A stretch of DNA of 64,000 nt from QKTW01 sp052161885 (GTDB lineage Bacteria > Bacteroidota > Bacteroidia > Chitinophagales > Chitinophagaceae). The notes beneath the pieces are model-generated. The model was given only the letters and a program-made list of their open reading frames with translations, searched no databases and had not been told where the DNA came from. Shown here one piece after another: positions 8,299 to 17,050 of the stretch (position 1 is the first letter of the stretch; every line of letters starts with the position of its first letter). The translations under genes and the position numbers were made by a program. The stretch spans positions 4,650,001-4,714,000 of the forward strand of contig CP197396.1 of assembly GCA_052161885.1 (NCBI GenBank). The letters are read 5' to 3'.

Positions 8299-8865
8299 AT
8301 GAGCAAACAAGTAACAGTAGGAAGCAAGTTCCCTGAATTTAACAAGAAAGCCGTAGTATCCCTGGAAAAAGGAAAAGAGTTCCGGATGATAGGCAATGAA
8401 GACATCAAAGGACAGTGGGCAGTGATGTTCTGGTGGCCGAAGGACTTTACGTTCGTATGCCCTACAGAAATCGCTGAATTCAACAAGAACTACTCCAACT
8501 TTACAGACCGCGACACCGTGCTGCTGGGTGCTTCTACCGACAGTGAGTTTGTGCACCTTGCATGGCGTAAAGACCACAATGATCTGCGCGACCTGCGTTT
8601 CCCGATGATTGCCGATACATCAAAAAGCCTGGCTGAAGATCTCGGTATCCTCGAAGAAAATGAAAAGATCGCCTACCGCGCTACTTTCATCATCGATCCG
8701 GAAGGCATTGTTCGTTGGGTAAACGTTAATGACCTGAGCGTGGGCCGCAATGTGGGCGAAGTGCTGCGTGTACTGGATGCGCTGCAAACAGACGAACTGT
8801 GTCCCTGCAACTGGAGCAAAGGTGAAGAAACCCTGACCAGCCAGCTTGCTGCACAGGAAGCTTAA
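8299..8865 (+). CDS. ahpC: Alkyl hydroperoxide reductase AhpC, three-cysteine (mycobacterial) type
   Basis: This 188-residue cytosolic peroxiredoxin reduces H2O2 and organic peroxides. The peroxidatic Cys54 lies in DFTFVCPTE. Two C-terminal cysteines, Cys168 and Cys170 (ELCPCNW), correspond to the 174/176 pair of Mycobacterium AhpC, a form that is recycled by AhpD rather than AhpF. The ATG at 8299 is preferred to an upstream in-frame start because the extra 23 residues are not peroxiredoxin-like. The adjacent gene at 8956 is an AhpD-like protein, which supports the pairing. A terminator-like hairpin separates the two genes (8888-8925). A small hairpin in the leader near 8190 (GCTTAT/ATAAGC) could be an operator. 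Confidence 0.93.
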   Translation: MSKQVTVGSKFPEFNKKAVVSLEKGKEFRMIGNEDIKGQWAVMFWWPKDFTFVCPTEIAEFNKNYSNFTDRDTVLLGASTDSEFVHLAWRKDHNDLRDLRFPMIADTSKSLAEDLGILEENEKIAYRATFIIDPEGIVRWVNVNDLSVGRNVGEVLRVLDALQTDELCPCNWSKGEETLTSQLAAQEA

Positions 8866-8887
8866 TCTCATATTTTTCCCATTTTAA

Positions 8888-8925
8888 AGCACCTGTATGC
8901 ATATAAAAACTGCAGGTGCTTTTTT
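8888..8925 (+). terminator. Intrinsic terminator/attenuator between ahpC and ahpD
   Basis: The stem AGCACCTG / CAGGTGCT has a 17-base loop and is followed by six T. The T-run touches an in-frame ATG at 8926, which is therefore an unlikely start for the next gene. Confidence 0.75.
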
Positions 8926-8955
8926 ATGAGCTTACAAAATCAAAATATAAATTAC

Positions 8956-9540
8956 ATGAGCATATCTAACGAAACGGTACAGAATCTTTTTACCGACCTG
9001 GGCATCGATGCGGCATTTACCAGTCCTTCATTGCAGGCACTGGCTGCTACCGACAGCCGTTTTATAAAAGACCTGAAGCTGAATGTATCTGCTACGCTGG
9101 GCAGCAGTAATATGAACCGTAAGGAAACAGCGCTGCTGGCACTTTCTATAGCCATTAATGAAAAACATACCGTGCTGATTGCTGCGTTTGACGGCCTGGC
9201 ACGTAAAGAAGGTGCTACTGATGCGGAAATAGCAGAAACGCACGCCTGCACCGCAGTAATGAATACCAATAACATTTTCTACCGCTTCCGTCATTATATG
9301 GAAGGTGCGGAATATTATAATAACCAGCCGGCCGGTCTGCGCATGAGTGTAATGATGAACCCGGTGCTGGGCAAAGAGTTTTTTGAGCTGATGAGCCTGG
9401 TTGTATCTGCTGTGAACGGCTGCCAGCGTTGCGTTACCTCGCATGAAGCTTCTGTGAAACAGCATGGTGCTTCTGAGCCCCGCATCTATGATGCTATACG
9501 TCTCGGCGCTGTAATTAAAAGCCTTTGTGTGGCTTTGTAA
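8956..9540 (+). CDS. ahpD: AhpD-like alkylhydroperoxidase (carboxymuconolactone decarboxylase family)
   Basis: The 194-residue helical protein carries the AhpD active site: Glu144, Cys156-x-x-Cys159 and His163 (VNGCQRCVTSH). The spacings Glu-12-Cys and Cys-4-His are the same as in Mycobacterium AhpD. In that system AhpD, charged through lipoamide, re-reduces AhpC. The family runs to about 175-195 residues as trimers. The ATG at 8956 is chosen because the ATG ten codons earlier overlaps the T-run of a terminator. Its position directly after ahpC supports a joint peroxide defence role. It ends before a strong bidirectional terminator at 9637. Confidence 0.87.
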   Translation: MSISNETVQNLFTDLGIDAAFTSPSLQALAATDSRFIKDLKLNVSATLGSSNMNRKETALLALSIAINEKHTVLIAAFDGLARKEGATDAEIAETHACTAVMNTNNIFYRFRHYMEGAEYYNNQPAGLRMSVMMNPVLGKEFFELMSLVVSAVNGCQRCVTSHEASVKQHGASEPRIYDAIRLGAVIKSLCVAL

Positions 9541-9636
9541 ATGAAGGGTGACGCATGGGCAATAGTGAATGGTGAAACGTGAGATGTAAGAAGCGGTTGG
9601 TAATGATGAAAAGCAAATAATAGACGAATGTTACTA

Positions 9637-9670
9637 AAAAGAGCGGGCAGATAACTCTGCCCGCTCTTTT
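9637..9670. terminator. Bidirectional terminator between convergent genes
   Basis: A perfect 11-bp stem AGAGCGGGCAG / CTGCCCGCTCT with a six-base loop is flanked by A5 on the left and T4 on the right. It can serve both ahpD and the minus-strand histidine kinase. Confidence 0.9.
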
Positions 9671-9718
9671 ATGCTGAAGTAAAGATCATATAACATTCTA
9701 TATCCGGAAATGAATGTA

Positions 9719-10990
9719 TCAGCTTACCGGTAACGTGATCGTAAATGTACTTCCTTTGCCCTGCACACTTTCTACTTTAATGCGCCCGCCCTGTGCTTCC
9801 ACCATGGCTTTTACATAACTCAGCCCCAGTCCGAAGCCTTTTACATTGTGCAGGTTGCCGGTATGTGCACGGTAGAATTTCTCAAATATCCGCGACTGGG
9901 TTTCTTTGCTCATACCTATGCCATTGTCTTTTATTTTAATGGCCAGCATGTTATTGGCAGTCAGTGTTTCCACCTCAATCCTGGGATTCTCCCTGGCATA
10001 CTTAATAGCATTATCCAGCAGGTTAAAGATGATGTTCGAGAAATGTACTTCGTCTGCCTGTATCCTGTATTTGGACGCGTGCAGGTCCAGGTTCAGCGTA
10101 CCGTGGCTTTCCTGTATCTGAAGGGCAAAGTTATCGGCCACTTTCCGGATCACTTCATGCGTATCGATCTCTACAAGGTTCAGTTTAATGTCCTGCTGCT
10201 CTATCCGCGCAGCCTGCAGGATTTTTTCCACCTGCTTATTCATACGTTTGTTTTCTGCTTTGATGATGCCGCTGTAGTACCGGATCTTATCTTCATCGTG
10301 AATCACTTTATTATTGTTCAGCGCATCTGCTGCCAGCGAAATAGTGGCCAGCGGTGTTTTAAACTCATGCGTCATGTTGTTGATAAAATCAGATTTGATC
10401 TCCGAAAGCTTTTTCTGGTTGAACATCGTGCGTATGGTAAGCGCAAAAGCAGAAATGATGATACACGTAAATAGTATGGAAGCCACGATCATCCAGCCCA
10501 TTTTGCTGATAATGTAATTCTCCGGCTCTTTCAGCTGCAGATACAAAGTTTCTTTCAGCATGGAATTTGGCGGCGTAAGCACTATGAAATTAGATGCCCG
10601 GGCATAATCATTTTTAAAACCCGGAGAAGCGATCACGGGTATGTTGAAGAAGTTAGTGATGCAGAATTCAAAAGGCTGTTTGATATTGTTTGTTTTTAAT
10701 TCCTTATCAATATAACTGGCCATTTCTTCTACAGATATGCCTTGTGATGTATAGAAGTGTTCGAGCATCGCCTGCCTGTCGTCGGCCGTCATAGGGTAAT
10801 CAATATTACGGCCGGCCAGGAATGTATGGTATGTATCCTGCTGCACGCCGGCCAGCGTATTATTTACATCTCGTATATATTGATCCTTTTTTACAATAAT
10901 GGCATTGCGTATCCATTGCATCTGGATAAACATGATGCCCAGTACAGAAAGGGTGATCAGTAAAACAATTACAGGGAAGACTTTTTTCAT
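9719..10990 (-). CDS. Sensor histidine kinase without an adjacent response regulator
   Basis: The start is ATG 10990; a TTG three codons upstream gives a longer frame but is less likely. The 423-residue inner-membrane kinase has TM1 (about 5-24), a periplasmic sensor of about 135 residues, TM2 (about 166-187), a HisKA helix with the phospho-accepting His208 in NNMTHEFKTPLATISL, and a HATPase_c domain with N box (FNLLDNAIKYA), G1 (DNGIGM) and G2 (GFGLGLSYVKAM). No HAMP is obvious between TM2 and HisKA. Bacteroidota kinases of this RprX-like form usually sit next to an OmpR-type regulator; here both neighbours are unrelated. Confidence 0.92.
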   Translation of the reverse strand: MKKVFPVIVLLITLSVLGIMFIQMQWIRNAIIVKKDQYIRDVNNTLAGVQQDTYHTFLAGRNIDYPMTADDRQAMLEHFYTSQGISVEEMASYIDKELKTNNIKQPFEFCITNFFNIPVIASPGFKNDYARASNFIVLTPPNSMLKETLYLQLKEPENYIISKMGWMIVASILFTCIIISAFALTIRTMFNQKKLSEIKSDFINNMTHEFKTPLATISLAADALNNNKVIHDEDKIRYYSGIIKAENKRMNKQVEKILQAARIEQQDIKLNLVEIDTHEVIRKVADNFALQIQESHGTLNLDLHASKYRIQADEVHFSNIIFNLLDNAIKYARENPRIEVETLTANNMLAIKIKDNGIGMSKETQSRIFEKFYRAHTGNLHNVKGFGLGLSYVKAMVEAQGGRIKVESVQGKGSTFTITLPVS

Positions 10991-11188
10991 TCGGAACAAA
11001 GTTAACTGCCGGCAACAGTGCTACCGTTCATAACATATATAGTTTAACGCCAGTTTAACTACGAAAGCTATATATGTTAAAGGATTGCAGTGAACTGCTA
11101 AAATAGTTTTTTAAGTCTGTGTACAAAACGAAATCTTTTAAACTTATCACTTCCTTCTGTGTTATTTTGCAGGTATAAATTTCATACT

Positions 11189-12094
11189 TTGACACCTGTC
11201 ATAGAAACTAACGGGCTGGTAAAGCGTTTCGGAAATTTTACGGCAGTGGAAGACCTCAGCTTTTCCATACAGCCCGGAGATGTGTATGGTTTTCTGGGAG
11301 AGAACGGTGCCGGTAAAAGCACCACCATGCGTATGTTGCTGGGCCTGGTAAAACCGGATGCCGGTAAAGTGATGATAAACGGAGAAGTACTTGCGGGCAC
11401 AAAGCGGCACCTGATGAACCACATCGGTGCCATCATTGAACAGCCTGATATGTACGGATATCTCTCCGGCTGGGATAACCTGCGCATGTTTGCAACCCTT
11501 AGCAGGCCGGGCATTCCGGATAAACGCCTGTATGATGTGCTGGAGCTAACGGGGCTTCGCGGCCGTGAAAAAGATAAGGTGAAAGCCTATTCACAGGGTA
11601 TGAAGCAGCGGCTGGGCATAGCTATAGCACTGGTGCACGACCCGGACCTGCTGATACTGGACGAGCCGACAAATGGCCTGGACCCGCAGGGCATAGCAGA
11701 AATGAGGGTATTGATCCAACGCCTCAGCCGGGACCACGGTAAGACCATTCTTATATCTTCACATCTCCTGTACGAAATAGAACAGGTAGCCAACCGGATG
11801 CTCATCATACACAAGGGCAGAAAAATGGTGGAAGGGAGTGTAAAGGAGTTATTAGACCCCGCCGGAACATTGATGGAAATCCACTGGCAGCAAAATGACC
11901 AGGTGCTGCAGGCATTGCTGCAGTCGCAATGGAAAGCATATGTAGAAAAAACGGAGCCGGGATTGCTTACATTTAAAATGCATCCAGGCCAGATGCCTCA
12001 GCTCAATATATGGCTGGCAGGGCAGGGGGCACTGATAACAGAGATACGTGCCCGCCATTCACTTGAAGCATACTTTTTATCACTTACACAATGA
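11189..12094 (+). CDS. ABC transporter ATP-binding protein (BcrA/ABC-2 type)
   Basis: The nucleotide-binding subunit of an ABC-2 exporter shows Walker A (GENGAGKSTT), Q loop (IIEQPDMYGYL), a signature with a YSQGMKQRLGIA sequence, Walker B (LLILDEPTNGLDP) and the switch His (ISSH), followed by the about 80-residue C-terminal extension of the drug/bacitracin subfamily. No ATG fits the N-terminus: a TTG at 11189 gives the expected short lead before ETNGLVKRFG, while a GTG at 11159 would add ten odd residues. It overlaps the permease gene by 4 bp (ATGA), so the pair is translationally coupled. The substrate is unknown. Confidence 0.9.
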   Translation: MTPVIETNGLVKRFGNFTAVEDLSFSIQPGDVYGFLGENGAGKSTTMRMLLGLVKPDAGKVMINGEVLAGTKRHLMNHIGAIIEQPDMYGYLSGWDNLRMFATLSRPGIPDKRLYDVLELTGLRGREKDKVKAYSQGMKQRLGIAIALVHDPDLLILDEPTNGLDPQGIAEMRVLIQRLSRDHGKTILISSHLLYEIEQVANRMLIIHKGRKMVEGSVKELLDPAGTLMEIHWQQNDQVLQALLQSQWKAYVEKTEPGLLTFKMHPGQMPQLNIWLAGQGALITEIRARHSLEAYFLSLTQ

Positions 12095-12930
12095 TCCGGA
12101 TACTACGCTTTGAGCTATATAAGATTTTCAAACGGCCGCGCACCTACATCAGCTTCGGCATTATCACTGCAATATCTGCGGTAATACAGATGGCGTTGCT
12201 GGCAGACGGGAGGAGCTTTGTGAATTTTGCTTTGCAGGGTGTAAGTGAGCAGTTTACCCTGCAGGGAAACATCCTTAACGGTTATCTTATTACACTCATC
12301 ATACTGCAGACGTTGCTGATACATATACCGCTGCTGGTAGCACTGGTCGCAGGTGATATGGTGGCGGGTGAAGCAAGCCTGGGTACACTACGATTGCTGC
12401 TTACAAGGCCCATTTCCCGTGCAAAACTGATACTCGCAAAATTCCTGGCAAGCATGATATACAGCTGGTTGCTGCTCTTATGGCTGGCAATTGCAGCGTT
12501 GCTCGTTTCTGTACTGTTATTTGGCACCGGAGATCTTATACACCTCAAAAGCGAGTCTTTTATACTGCTGTTGCGGAACGATATATTGTGGCGTTATATG
12601 GCTGCATTTGGCTTTGCGGCACTGGCCATGACGGCAGTAGCTTCACTGGCATTGCTGCTTTCTGTTTTTGCAGAAAATTCTATTGGCCCCATTATCAGTA
12701 CAATGGGCATTATTATAGTTTTTACCATTATCACAAATCTTGGCATACCTGTATTTGACCTGTTCAAGCCCTACCTGCTTACCACACACATGATCGCATG
12801 GAAAGGCTTTTTTGACGACCCGGTTCCGTATACTGCTATCGGCCGGTCTGCATTGGTATTGGTGATGTACACGGTATTACTCACCTGGCTCACGATTTAT
12901 TTTTTTAACCGCAAAGACATCCGTTCGTGA
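12091..12930 (+). CDS. ABC-2 type transporter permease
   Basis: The 279-residue membrane protein has six likely transmembrane segments (about 17-37, 62-84, 104-130, 155-188, 193-215 and 245-269), with the ABC-2 feature 'AGDMVAGEASLGTLRLLLTRPISR' style cytosolic loop after TM2 (residues about 88-112). It starts inside the stop of the ATPase gene and its own stop overlaps the start of the next gene, giving a tight three-gene operon. It forms the channel half of an exporter with the upstream ATPase. The cargo is not known; the LolA-like partner may hint at a lipid or envelope molecule. Confidence 0.88.
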   Translation: MIRILRFELYKIFKRPRTYISFGIITAISAVIQMALLADGRSFVNFALQGVSEQFTLQGNILNGYLITLIILQTLLIHIPLLVALVAGDMVAGEASLGTLRLLLTRPISRAKLILAKFLASMIYSWLLLLWLAIAALLVSVLLFGTGDLIHLKSESFILLLRNDILWRYMAAFGFAALAMTAVASLALLLSVFAENSIGPIISTMGIIIVFTIITNLGIPVFDLFKPYLLTTHMIAWKGFFDDPVPYTAIGRSALVLVMYTVLLTWLTIYFFNRKDIRS

Positions 12931-13658
12931 AATATATGATCCGTTTCTGCTGCCTGCTTTTTGTTTGCCTGCTGATGTGCGTTTTACCTGCAAAATCGCA
13001 GTCTTTGCCGGCCGATCAATTGTTCTACAAGCTCCGGGACAAGGTTAGTACCGTAAAAGATTATGTGGCAGATGTAAAAATGAAAATCGATGTTTCCTTT
13101 ATGCGTGTGCCGCCGCTCAGTGGGAAATTATACTTCAAATATCCCGATAAAATAAAGCTGGAACGTAGCGGGGGCATTGCCATACTGCCTAAAAAAACGG
13201 TAAATATGAGCCTGAACAATATGATGCCTGCCGGGGTAACCACAGTTATCGACGCCGGTTATGATACCGTGGCTGGTATAAAAGTGCGGGTAATAAAAGT
13301 GGTGCCTGGTAATGAAGAGGCAGATATCGTGCTTACAAAGCTCTGGATAGATGAAAACCGTGTGCTTGCCATGCGCAGCGAAACAACTACGCGCGAAAAC
13401 GGAACTCTGAAGATGGACCTGGAATATGGCCGCTTCCTGTCTATGTCTTTGCCGGACAAGGTAATACTGTCTATGGATGTGAATGATTATAAACTGCCTA
13501 AAGGCGTAACGATGGATTACGATGAAGGTGCCGGACAAACTGAAATGGTGCAGCAGGCAAACCATAAAAGGGTAAAAAAAGGGCGGATACAGATCACGTA
13601 TCTTTCCTATAAGGTAAATACAGGCCTGGAAGACAGCTTTTTTGCAGGAAAAAAATGA
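12927..13658 (+). CDS. LolA-like/outer-membrane lipoprotein-sorting family protein
   Basis: This exported 243-residue protein has a signal peptide of about residues 1-24 (ending near LPAKSQS). The body looks like the LolA/LolB/RseB half-barrel fold, beginning with an amphipathic helix (LFYKLRDKVSTVKDYVADVKM) and then alternating strands such as GKLYFKYPDKIKLER. The GTG at 12927 overlaps the permease stop; an ATG at 12936 is an alternative. Tight linkage to an ABC exporter suggests that it accepts or chaperones a lipidated cargo in the periplasm. The specific role is inference; the fold assignment is moderate. Confidence 0.7.
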   Translation: MKYMIRFCCLLFVCLLMCVLPAKSQSLPADQLFYKLRDKVSTVKDYVADVKMKIDVSFMRVPPLSGKLYFKYPDKIKLERSGGIAILPKKTVNMSLNNMMPAGVTTVIDAGYDTVAGIKVRVIKVVPGNEEADIVLTKLWIDENRVLAMRSETTTRENGTLKMDLEYGRFLSMSLPDKVILSMDVNDYKLPKGVTMDYDEGAGQTEMVQQANHKRVKKGRIQITYLSYKVNTGLEDSFFAGKK

Positions 13659-13728
13659 CCAATATTTAACCGGTGTTTTGAAACATGGATTAATTCATTA
13701 GTTTTAGGTGCTTAATTACGGAACAAGT

Positions 13729-14211
13729 ATGAAACAATATTTACTGCTTTTTTTTATTGCAATAGCCTTTTTCTCCTGCAAAAAAGCAGATGAGCCTACG
13801 TCCAGGCAAGATACTTTGCGTAGCGGTAACTGGAACAGGACTTCTATGAAAGTTACCTATCATCTCACACCTGGCCATGATACGACCCAGGATGTGCTTC
13901 CGTTGCTGCCGTCCTGCAAAAAAGACGATTATCTCGTTTTTAAAGCCAACCTGGACGGTGCTGTAAACAGCGGCAGCAGCAAATGTGCCTCCACAGACCC
14001 TTCTGAAGTACCTTTTACATGGGAAGTAGTGAACGGGGGCAACAACCTTTACATATACAATGCTACGGACTTCTTCGGTACACAATCTGTATTGGGAGAT
14101 ATCGTTGTGCTCACGGACAATACACTTGGCCTGCGTTATGATATGTACTATACGATGTCGCCCGGCGTAATCGATACGTTCCACTATGCATGCACGTTCT
14201 CTAAGTTTTAG
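13729..14211 (+). CDS. Lipocalin-like lipoprotein
   Basis: The ATG at 13729 gives a short lipoprotein signal ending in FFSC-KK (Cys18); the longer frame from 13708 would bury it. The mature domain of about 140 residues shows the Bacteroidota lipocalin-like pattern: GNWNRTSM near the start, a Cys-Lys-Lys-Asp-Asp strand (PSCKKDDYLVFKANLDG), a later Cys likely paired with it (SSKCAS), then TWEVVNGGNNLYIYN and a final Cys strand (TFHYACTFSKF). It is probably an outer-membrane-anchored binding or structural protein of unknown ligand. It ends at a strong terminator at 14235. Confidence 0.75.
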   Translation: MKQYLLLFFIAIAFFSCKKADEPTSRQDTLRSGNWNRTSMKVTYHLTPGHDTTQDVLPLLPSCKKDDYLVFKANLDGAVNSGSSKCASTDPSEVPFTWEVVNGGNNLYIYNATDFFGTQSVLGDIVVLTDNTLGLRYDMYYTMSPGVIDTFHYACTFSKF

Positions 14212-14234
14212 TAACTGACCGGATTTTTTATACG

Positions 14235-14264
14235 ACCACCGGCAGTTGTGCCGGTGGTTTTTTT
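14235..14264 (+). terminator. Intrinsic terminator
   Basis: A perfect ten-base stem ACCACCGGCA / TGCCGGTGGT with a GTTG loop is followed by six T. Confidence 0.92.
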
Positions 14265-14299
14265 ATATCTTTTTAATTATTCATCAACGCTGCAAATCG

Positions 14300-14307
14300 T
14301 ACCTTTG
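14300..14307 (+). promoter_or_regulatory. Promoter -7 element for thrS (TACCTTTG)
   Basis: This is an exact match to the Bacteroidota -7 consensus TAnnTTTG, 25 bases before the thrS ATG. Confidence 0.7.
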
Positions 14308-14332
14308 CATCCGTTAAGACGTTTTTTAGTTT

Positions 14333-16291
14333 ATGATACATATTACTTTACCAGATGGCGCCGTACGCGAATACCAGGAAGGTGTGAGCGCACTCGATGT
14401 CGCCAAGTCAATCAGCGAAGGGCTGGCCCGCAAGGTGCTGGCAGCCGAAGTAAACGGAGAAGTATGGGATGCAACACGCCCTATTAATAAAGATGTTTCC
14501 CTGAAACTTTTAACCTGGGATGACCGCGGGGCAAAATCCACATTCTGGCATTCTTCTGCCCACTTGCTCGCAGAAGCCCTGGAAGCCACTTTCCCGGGTG
14601 TAAAATTCGGTATAGGCCCGGCCATTGAAAATGGGTTTTATTACGATGTAGATCTTGATGGCCGCGCTATTACAGAAGAAGATCTGCAGAAGCTGGAAGC
14701 CAAAATGAAAGAGCTGGCCAAAACCAACAGCGCGTACATACGCCAGGATGTACCGAAAGATAAAGCTGTAGCCTATTTTACCGAAAAAGGTGATCAGTAT
14801 AAAATAGAATTGCTGGAAGGGCTTAATGACGGTGATATTACCTTTTACACACAGGGTAATTTTACCGATCTGTGCCGCGGACCGCACATTCCCAATACCG
14901 GTTTTATCAAAGCCATAAAGCTTACCAACATTGCAGGTGCCTACTGGCGCGGCAATGAAAAAAATAAAATGCTTACCCGTATCTATGGTATTACATTCCC
15001 GGCTCAGAAAGAACTGGATGAATACCTGGCACTAATCGAGGAAGCCAAGAAGCGCGATCACCGTAAGCTGGGTAAGGAACTGGAGCTGTTTGCCTTCTCC
15101 GAAAAAGTAGGCAGCGGCCTGCCTTTGTGGCTGCCTAAGGGTGCCATGATGCGCGAGCGCCTGCAGCAGTTCCTGCAGAAAGCACAGCTGCAGAGCGGTT
15201 ATCTGCCGGTTATTACACCGCATATAGGCAGCAAACAGCTGTACGTTACTTCCGGTCACTGGGAGAAATATGGCGAAGACTCGTTCCGTCCCATCACCAC
15301 ACCGGAAGAAGGCGAAGAGTTTATGTTGAAGCCAATGAACTGTCCGCACCATTGCGAGATATATAAATCACAGCCGCGTTCTTACAAAGAGCTGCCATTG
15401 CGTCTTGCCGAGTTTGGTACTGTGTATCGCTACGAGCGCAGCGGTGAGCTGCACGGGCTTACACGCGTACGTGGCTTTACCCAGGACGACGCGCACCTTT
15501 TCTGCCGTCCGGACCAGGTGAAGGAAGAGTTCAAAAAAGTAATTGACCTGGTACTGTTTGTACTCAGTTCTCTTGATTTTCCTGATTTTACTGCGCAGAT
15601 ATCGCTCCGCGACCAGGAAGACCGCAGCAAATACATAGGCAGTGAGGAAAACTGGGAAATTGCAGAGCGTGCCATCATTGAAGCCGCTGCAGAAAAAGGT
15701 TTGAAAACTGTTGTGGAATATGGCGAGGCGGCATTCTACGGCCCCAAGCTCGACTTTATGGTGAAAGACGCATTGGGACGCAGCTGGCAGCTGGGTACCA
15801 TCCAGGTGGACTATAACCTGCCGGAACGTTTTGAGCTGGAGTATGTAGATTCTGATAACAGCCGTAAGCGCCCGGTAATGATCCATCGTGCACCATTCGG
15901 CTCTATGGAACGCTTTGTGGCTGTATTGCTGGAACACTGCGCGGGTAACCTGCCTTTCTGGCTGGCGCCGGTACAGGTGAAAGTATTGCCTATCAGTGAT
16001 AAGTACAGCGAATATGCGCACCTTGTAGCCAACCAGCTGCGCGCTGCCGATATACGTGCAGAAGTAGACGACCGCAGTGAAAAAATAGGTAAGAAAATAC
16101 GCGATACCGAGCTGATGAAAGTACCATACATGCTTGTAGTAGGTGAGAAGGAAATGAATGAAGGACAGGTATCTGTACGGAAACATGGCGAGGGTGATAA
16201 AGGAGCAATGCTGCTGGAGGCTTTTGTTGCGGAAGTACGGGAACTGGTAGCTATACAGACAGGCGGTAAGCGCCCGAATGTGATGGCATAA
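14333..16291 (+). CDS. thrS: Threonyl-tRNA synthetase
   Basis: This 652-residue class II synthetase charges tRNA-Thr. Domain order is a TGS domain (1-61), an editing domain with HxxxH (His73, His77 in FWHSSAHLLAEAL), the catalytic core, and an anticodon-binding domain (about 540-640). Zinc ligands are visible as the Cys of MNCPHHCE, the His of TQDDAHLFC and the His of MIHRAPFG. Motif 2 is in TVYRYERSGELHGLTRVRGF. Length is typical. It is followed after 72 bp by infC, which has its own promoter element. The common downstream rpmI-rplT pair is absent. Confidence 0.98.
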   Translation: MIHITLPDGAVREYQEGVSALDVAKSISEGLARKVLAAEVNGEVWDATRPINKDVSLKLLTWDDRGAKSTFWHSSAHLLAEALEATFPGVKFGIGPAIENGFYYDVDLDGRAITEEDLQKLEAKMKELAKTNSAYIRQDVPKDKAVAYFTEKGDQYKIELLEGLNDGDITFYTQGNFTDLCRGPHIPNTGFIKAIKLTNIAGAYWRGNEKNKMLTRIYGITFPAQKELDEYLALIEEAKKRDHRKLGKELELFAFSEKVGSGLPLWLPKGAMMRERLQQFLQKAQLQSGYLPVITPHIGSKQLYVTSGHWEKYGEDSFRPITTPEEGEEFMLKPMNCPHHCEIYKSQPRSYKELPLRLAEFGTVYRYERSGELHGLTRVRGFTQDDAHLFCRPDQVKEEFKKVIDLVLFVLSSLDFPDFTAQISLRDQEDRSKYIGSEENWEIAERAIIEAAAEKGLKTVVEYGEAAFYGPKLDFMVKDALGRSWQLGTIQVDYNLPERFELEYVDSDNSRKRPVMIHRAPFGSMERFVAVLLEHCAGNLPFWLAPVQVKVLPISDKYSEYAHLVANQLRAADIRAEVDDRSEKIGKKIRDTELMKVPYMLVVGEKEMNEGQVSVRKHGEGDKGAMLLEAFVAEVRELVAIQTGGKRPNVMA

Positions 16292-16334
16292 AGTTTTACT
16301 AACCGGCTATAGGTATTTTATTTGTACAAATCAC

Positions 16335-16342
16335 TATTTTTG
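16335..16342 (+). promoter_or_regulatory. Promoter -7 element for infC (TATTTTTG)
   Basis: An exact TAnnTTTG match 21 bases before the infC ATG suggests a transcript start independent of thrS. Confidence 0.65.
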
Positions 16343-16363
16343 CCATCATTTTAAAAACCATTA

Positions 16364-16921
16364 ATGCAAAAAAGAAGTAAAGGAAGACCTCCATTTAAGC
16401 CCAGAGTACCACAAAATGAACACCGCCTCAATGAGGAGATCACAGCGCAGGAAGTGCGCCTGGTAGGTGATGACATAGAGCCTGCAGTATACGCGCTTGC
16501 GGACGCACTGCGCATGGCAAGGGAAAAGGAAGTGGATCTGGTCGAAATTTCTCCTAATGCAGTTCCTCCGGTTTGCCGTCTTATCGACTACAAAAAGTTT
16601 CTTTACGAAAAGAAGAAAAAGGACAAAGAGCAAAAAGCCAAGTCTAAACAGTCAGAACTGAAAGAAATCCGTTTTACACCAAATACGGATGACCACGATT
16701 TTGACTTTAAGGCAAAGCATGCTGAAAAATTCCTGAAAGACGGTGATAAGGTAAAATGTTACGTTCAGTTTAAAGGACGTGCCATTATGTTCCAGGAACG
16801 GGGAGAATTATTGTTGCTGAAGTTTGCCGAACGCCTTGCGGAATACGGTACACTTGAATCTATGCCTAAAATGGAAGGCCGTCGTATGCTGACCATTTTC
16901 ACTCCCAAAAAGAAAAAATAA
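16364..16921 (+). CDS. infC: Translation initiation factor IF-3
   Basis: This 185-residue protein prevents premature subunit joining and checks the start codon on the 30S subunit. The N-terminal domain (about 15-85, with the conserved NEEI and VDLVEISPNAVPPVCRL) is joined by a Lys-rich linker to the C-terminal domain (about 95-182), ending in MEGRRMLTIFTPKKKK. It starts at a plain ATG, not the AUU used by enterobacterial infC, so the classic AUU-based autoregulation is not expected. It is followed by a small terminator hairpin near 16931 instead of rpmI-rplT. Confidence 0.97.
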   Translation: MQKRSKGRPPFKPRVPQNEHRLNEEITAQEVRLVGDDIEPAVYALADALRMAREKEVDLVEISPNAVPPVCRLIDYKKFLYEKKKKDKEQKAKSKQSELKEIRFTPNTDDHDFDFKAKHAEKFLKDGDKVKCYVQFKGRAIMFQERGELLLLKFAERLAEYGTLESMPKMEGRRMLTIFTPKKKK

Positions 16922-16930
16922 TTGTCAGTC

Positions 16931-16954
16931 TGCCAAAAACTGGCATGGTTTTTT
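16931..16954 (+). terminator. Probable terminator after infC
   Basis: A short stem TGCCA / TGGCA with a five-base loop is followed by a T-rich run. Confidence 0.55.
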
Positions 16955-17050
16955 CTAAGTATAAGTAAAGATGTCAGATTATTTTTTAGATAATTTGCCT
17001 TTTTGCAAAATGAAAGAACAATATCAGCCTTAGGGTTGTATATATACGAT

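Noticed and set aside
8926..8955. ATG ten codons upstream of the AhpD-like gene
   Set aside because: It lies at the end of the T-run of a terminator hairpin, so it would be untranscribed or badly placed in the message.
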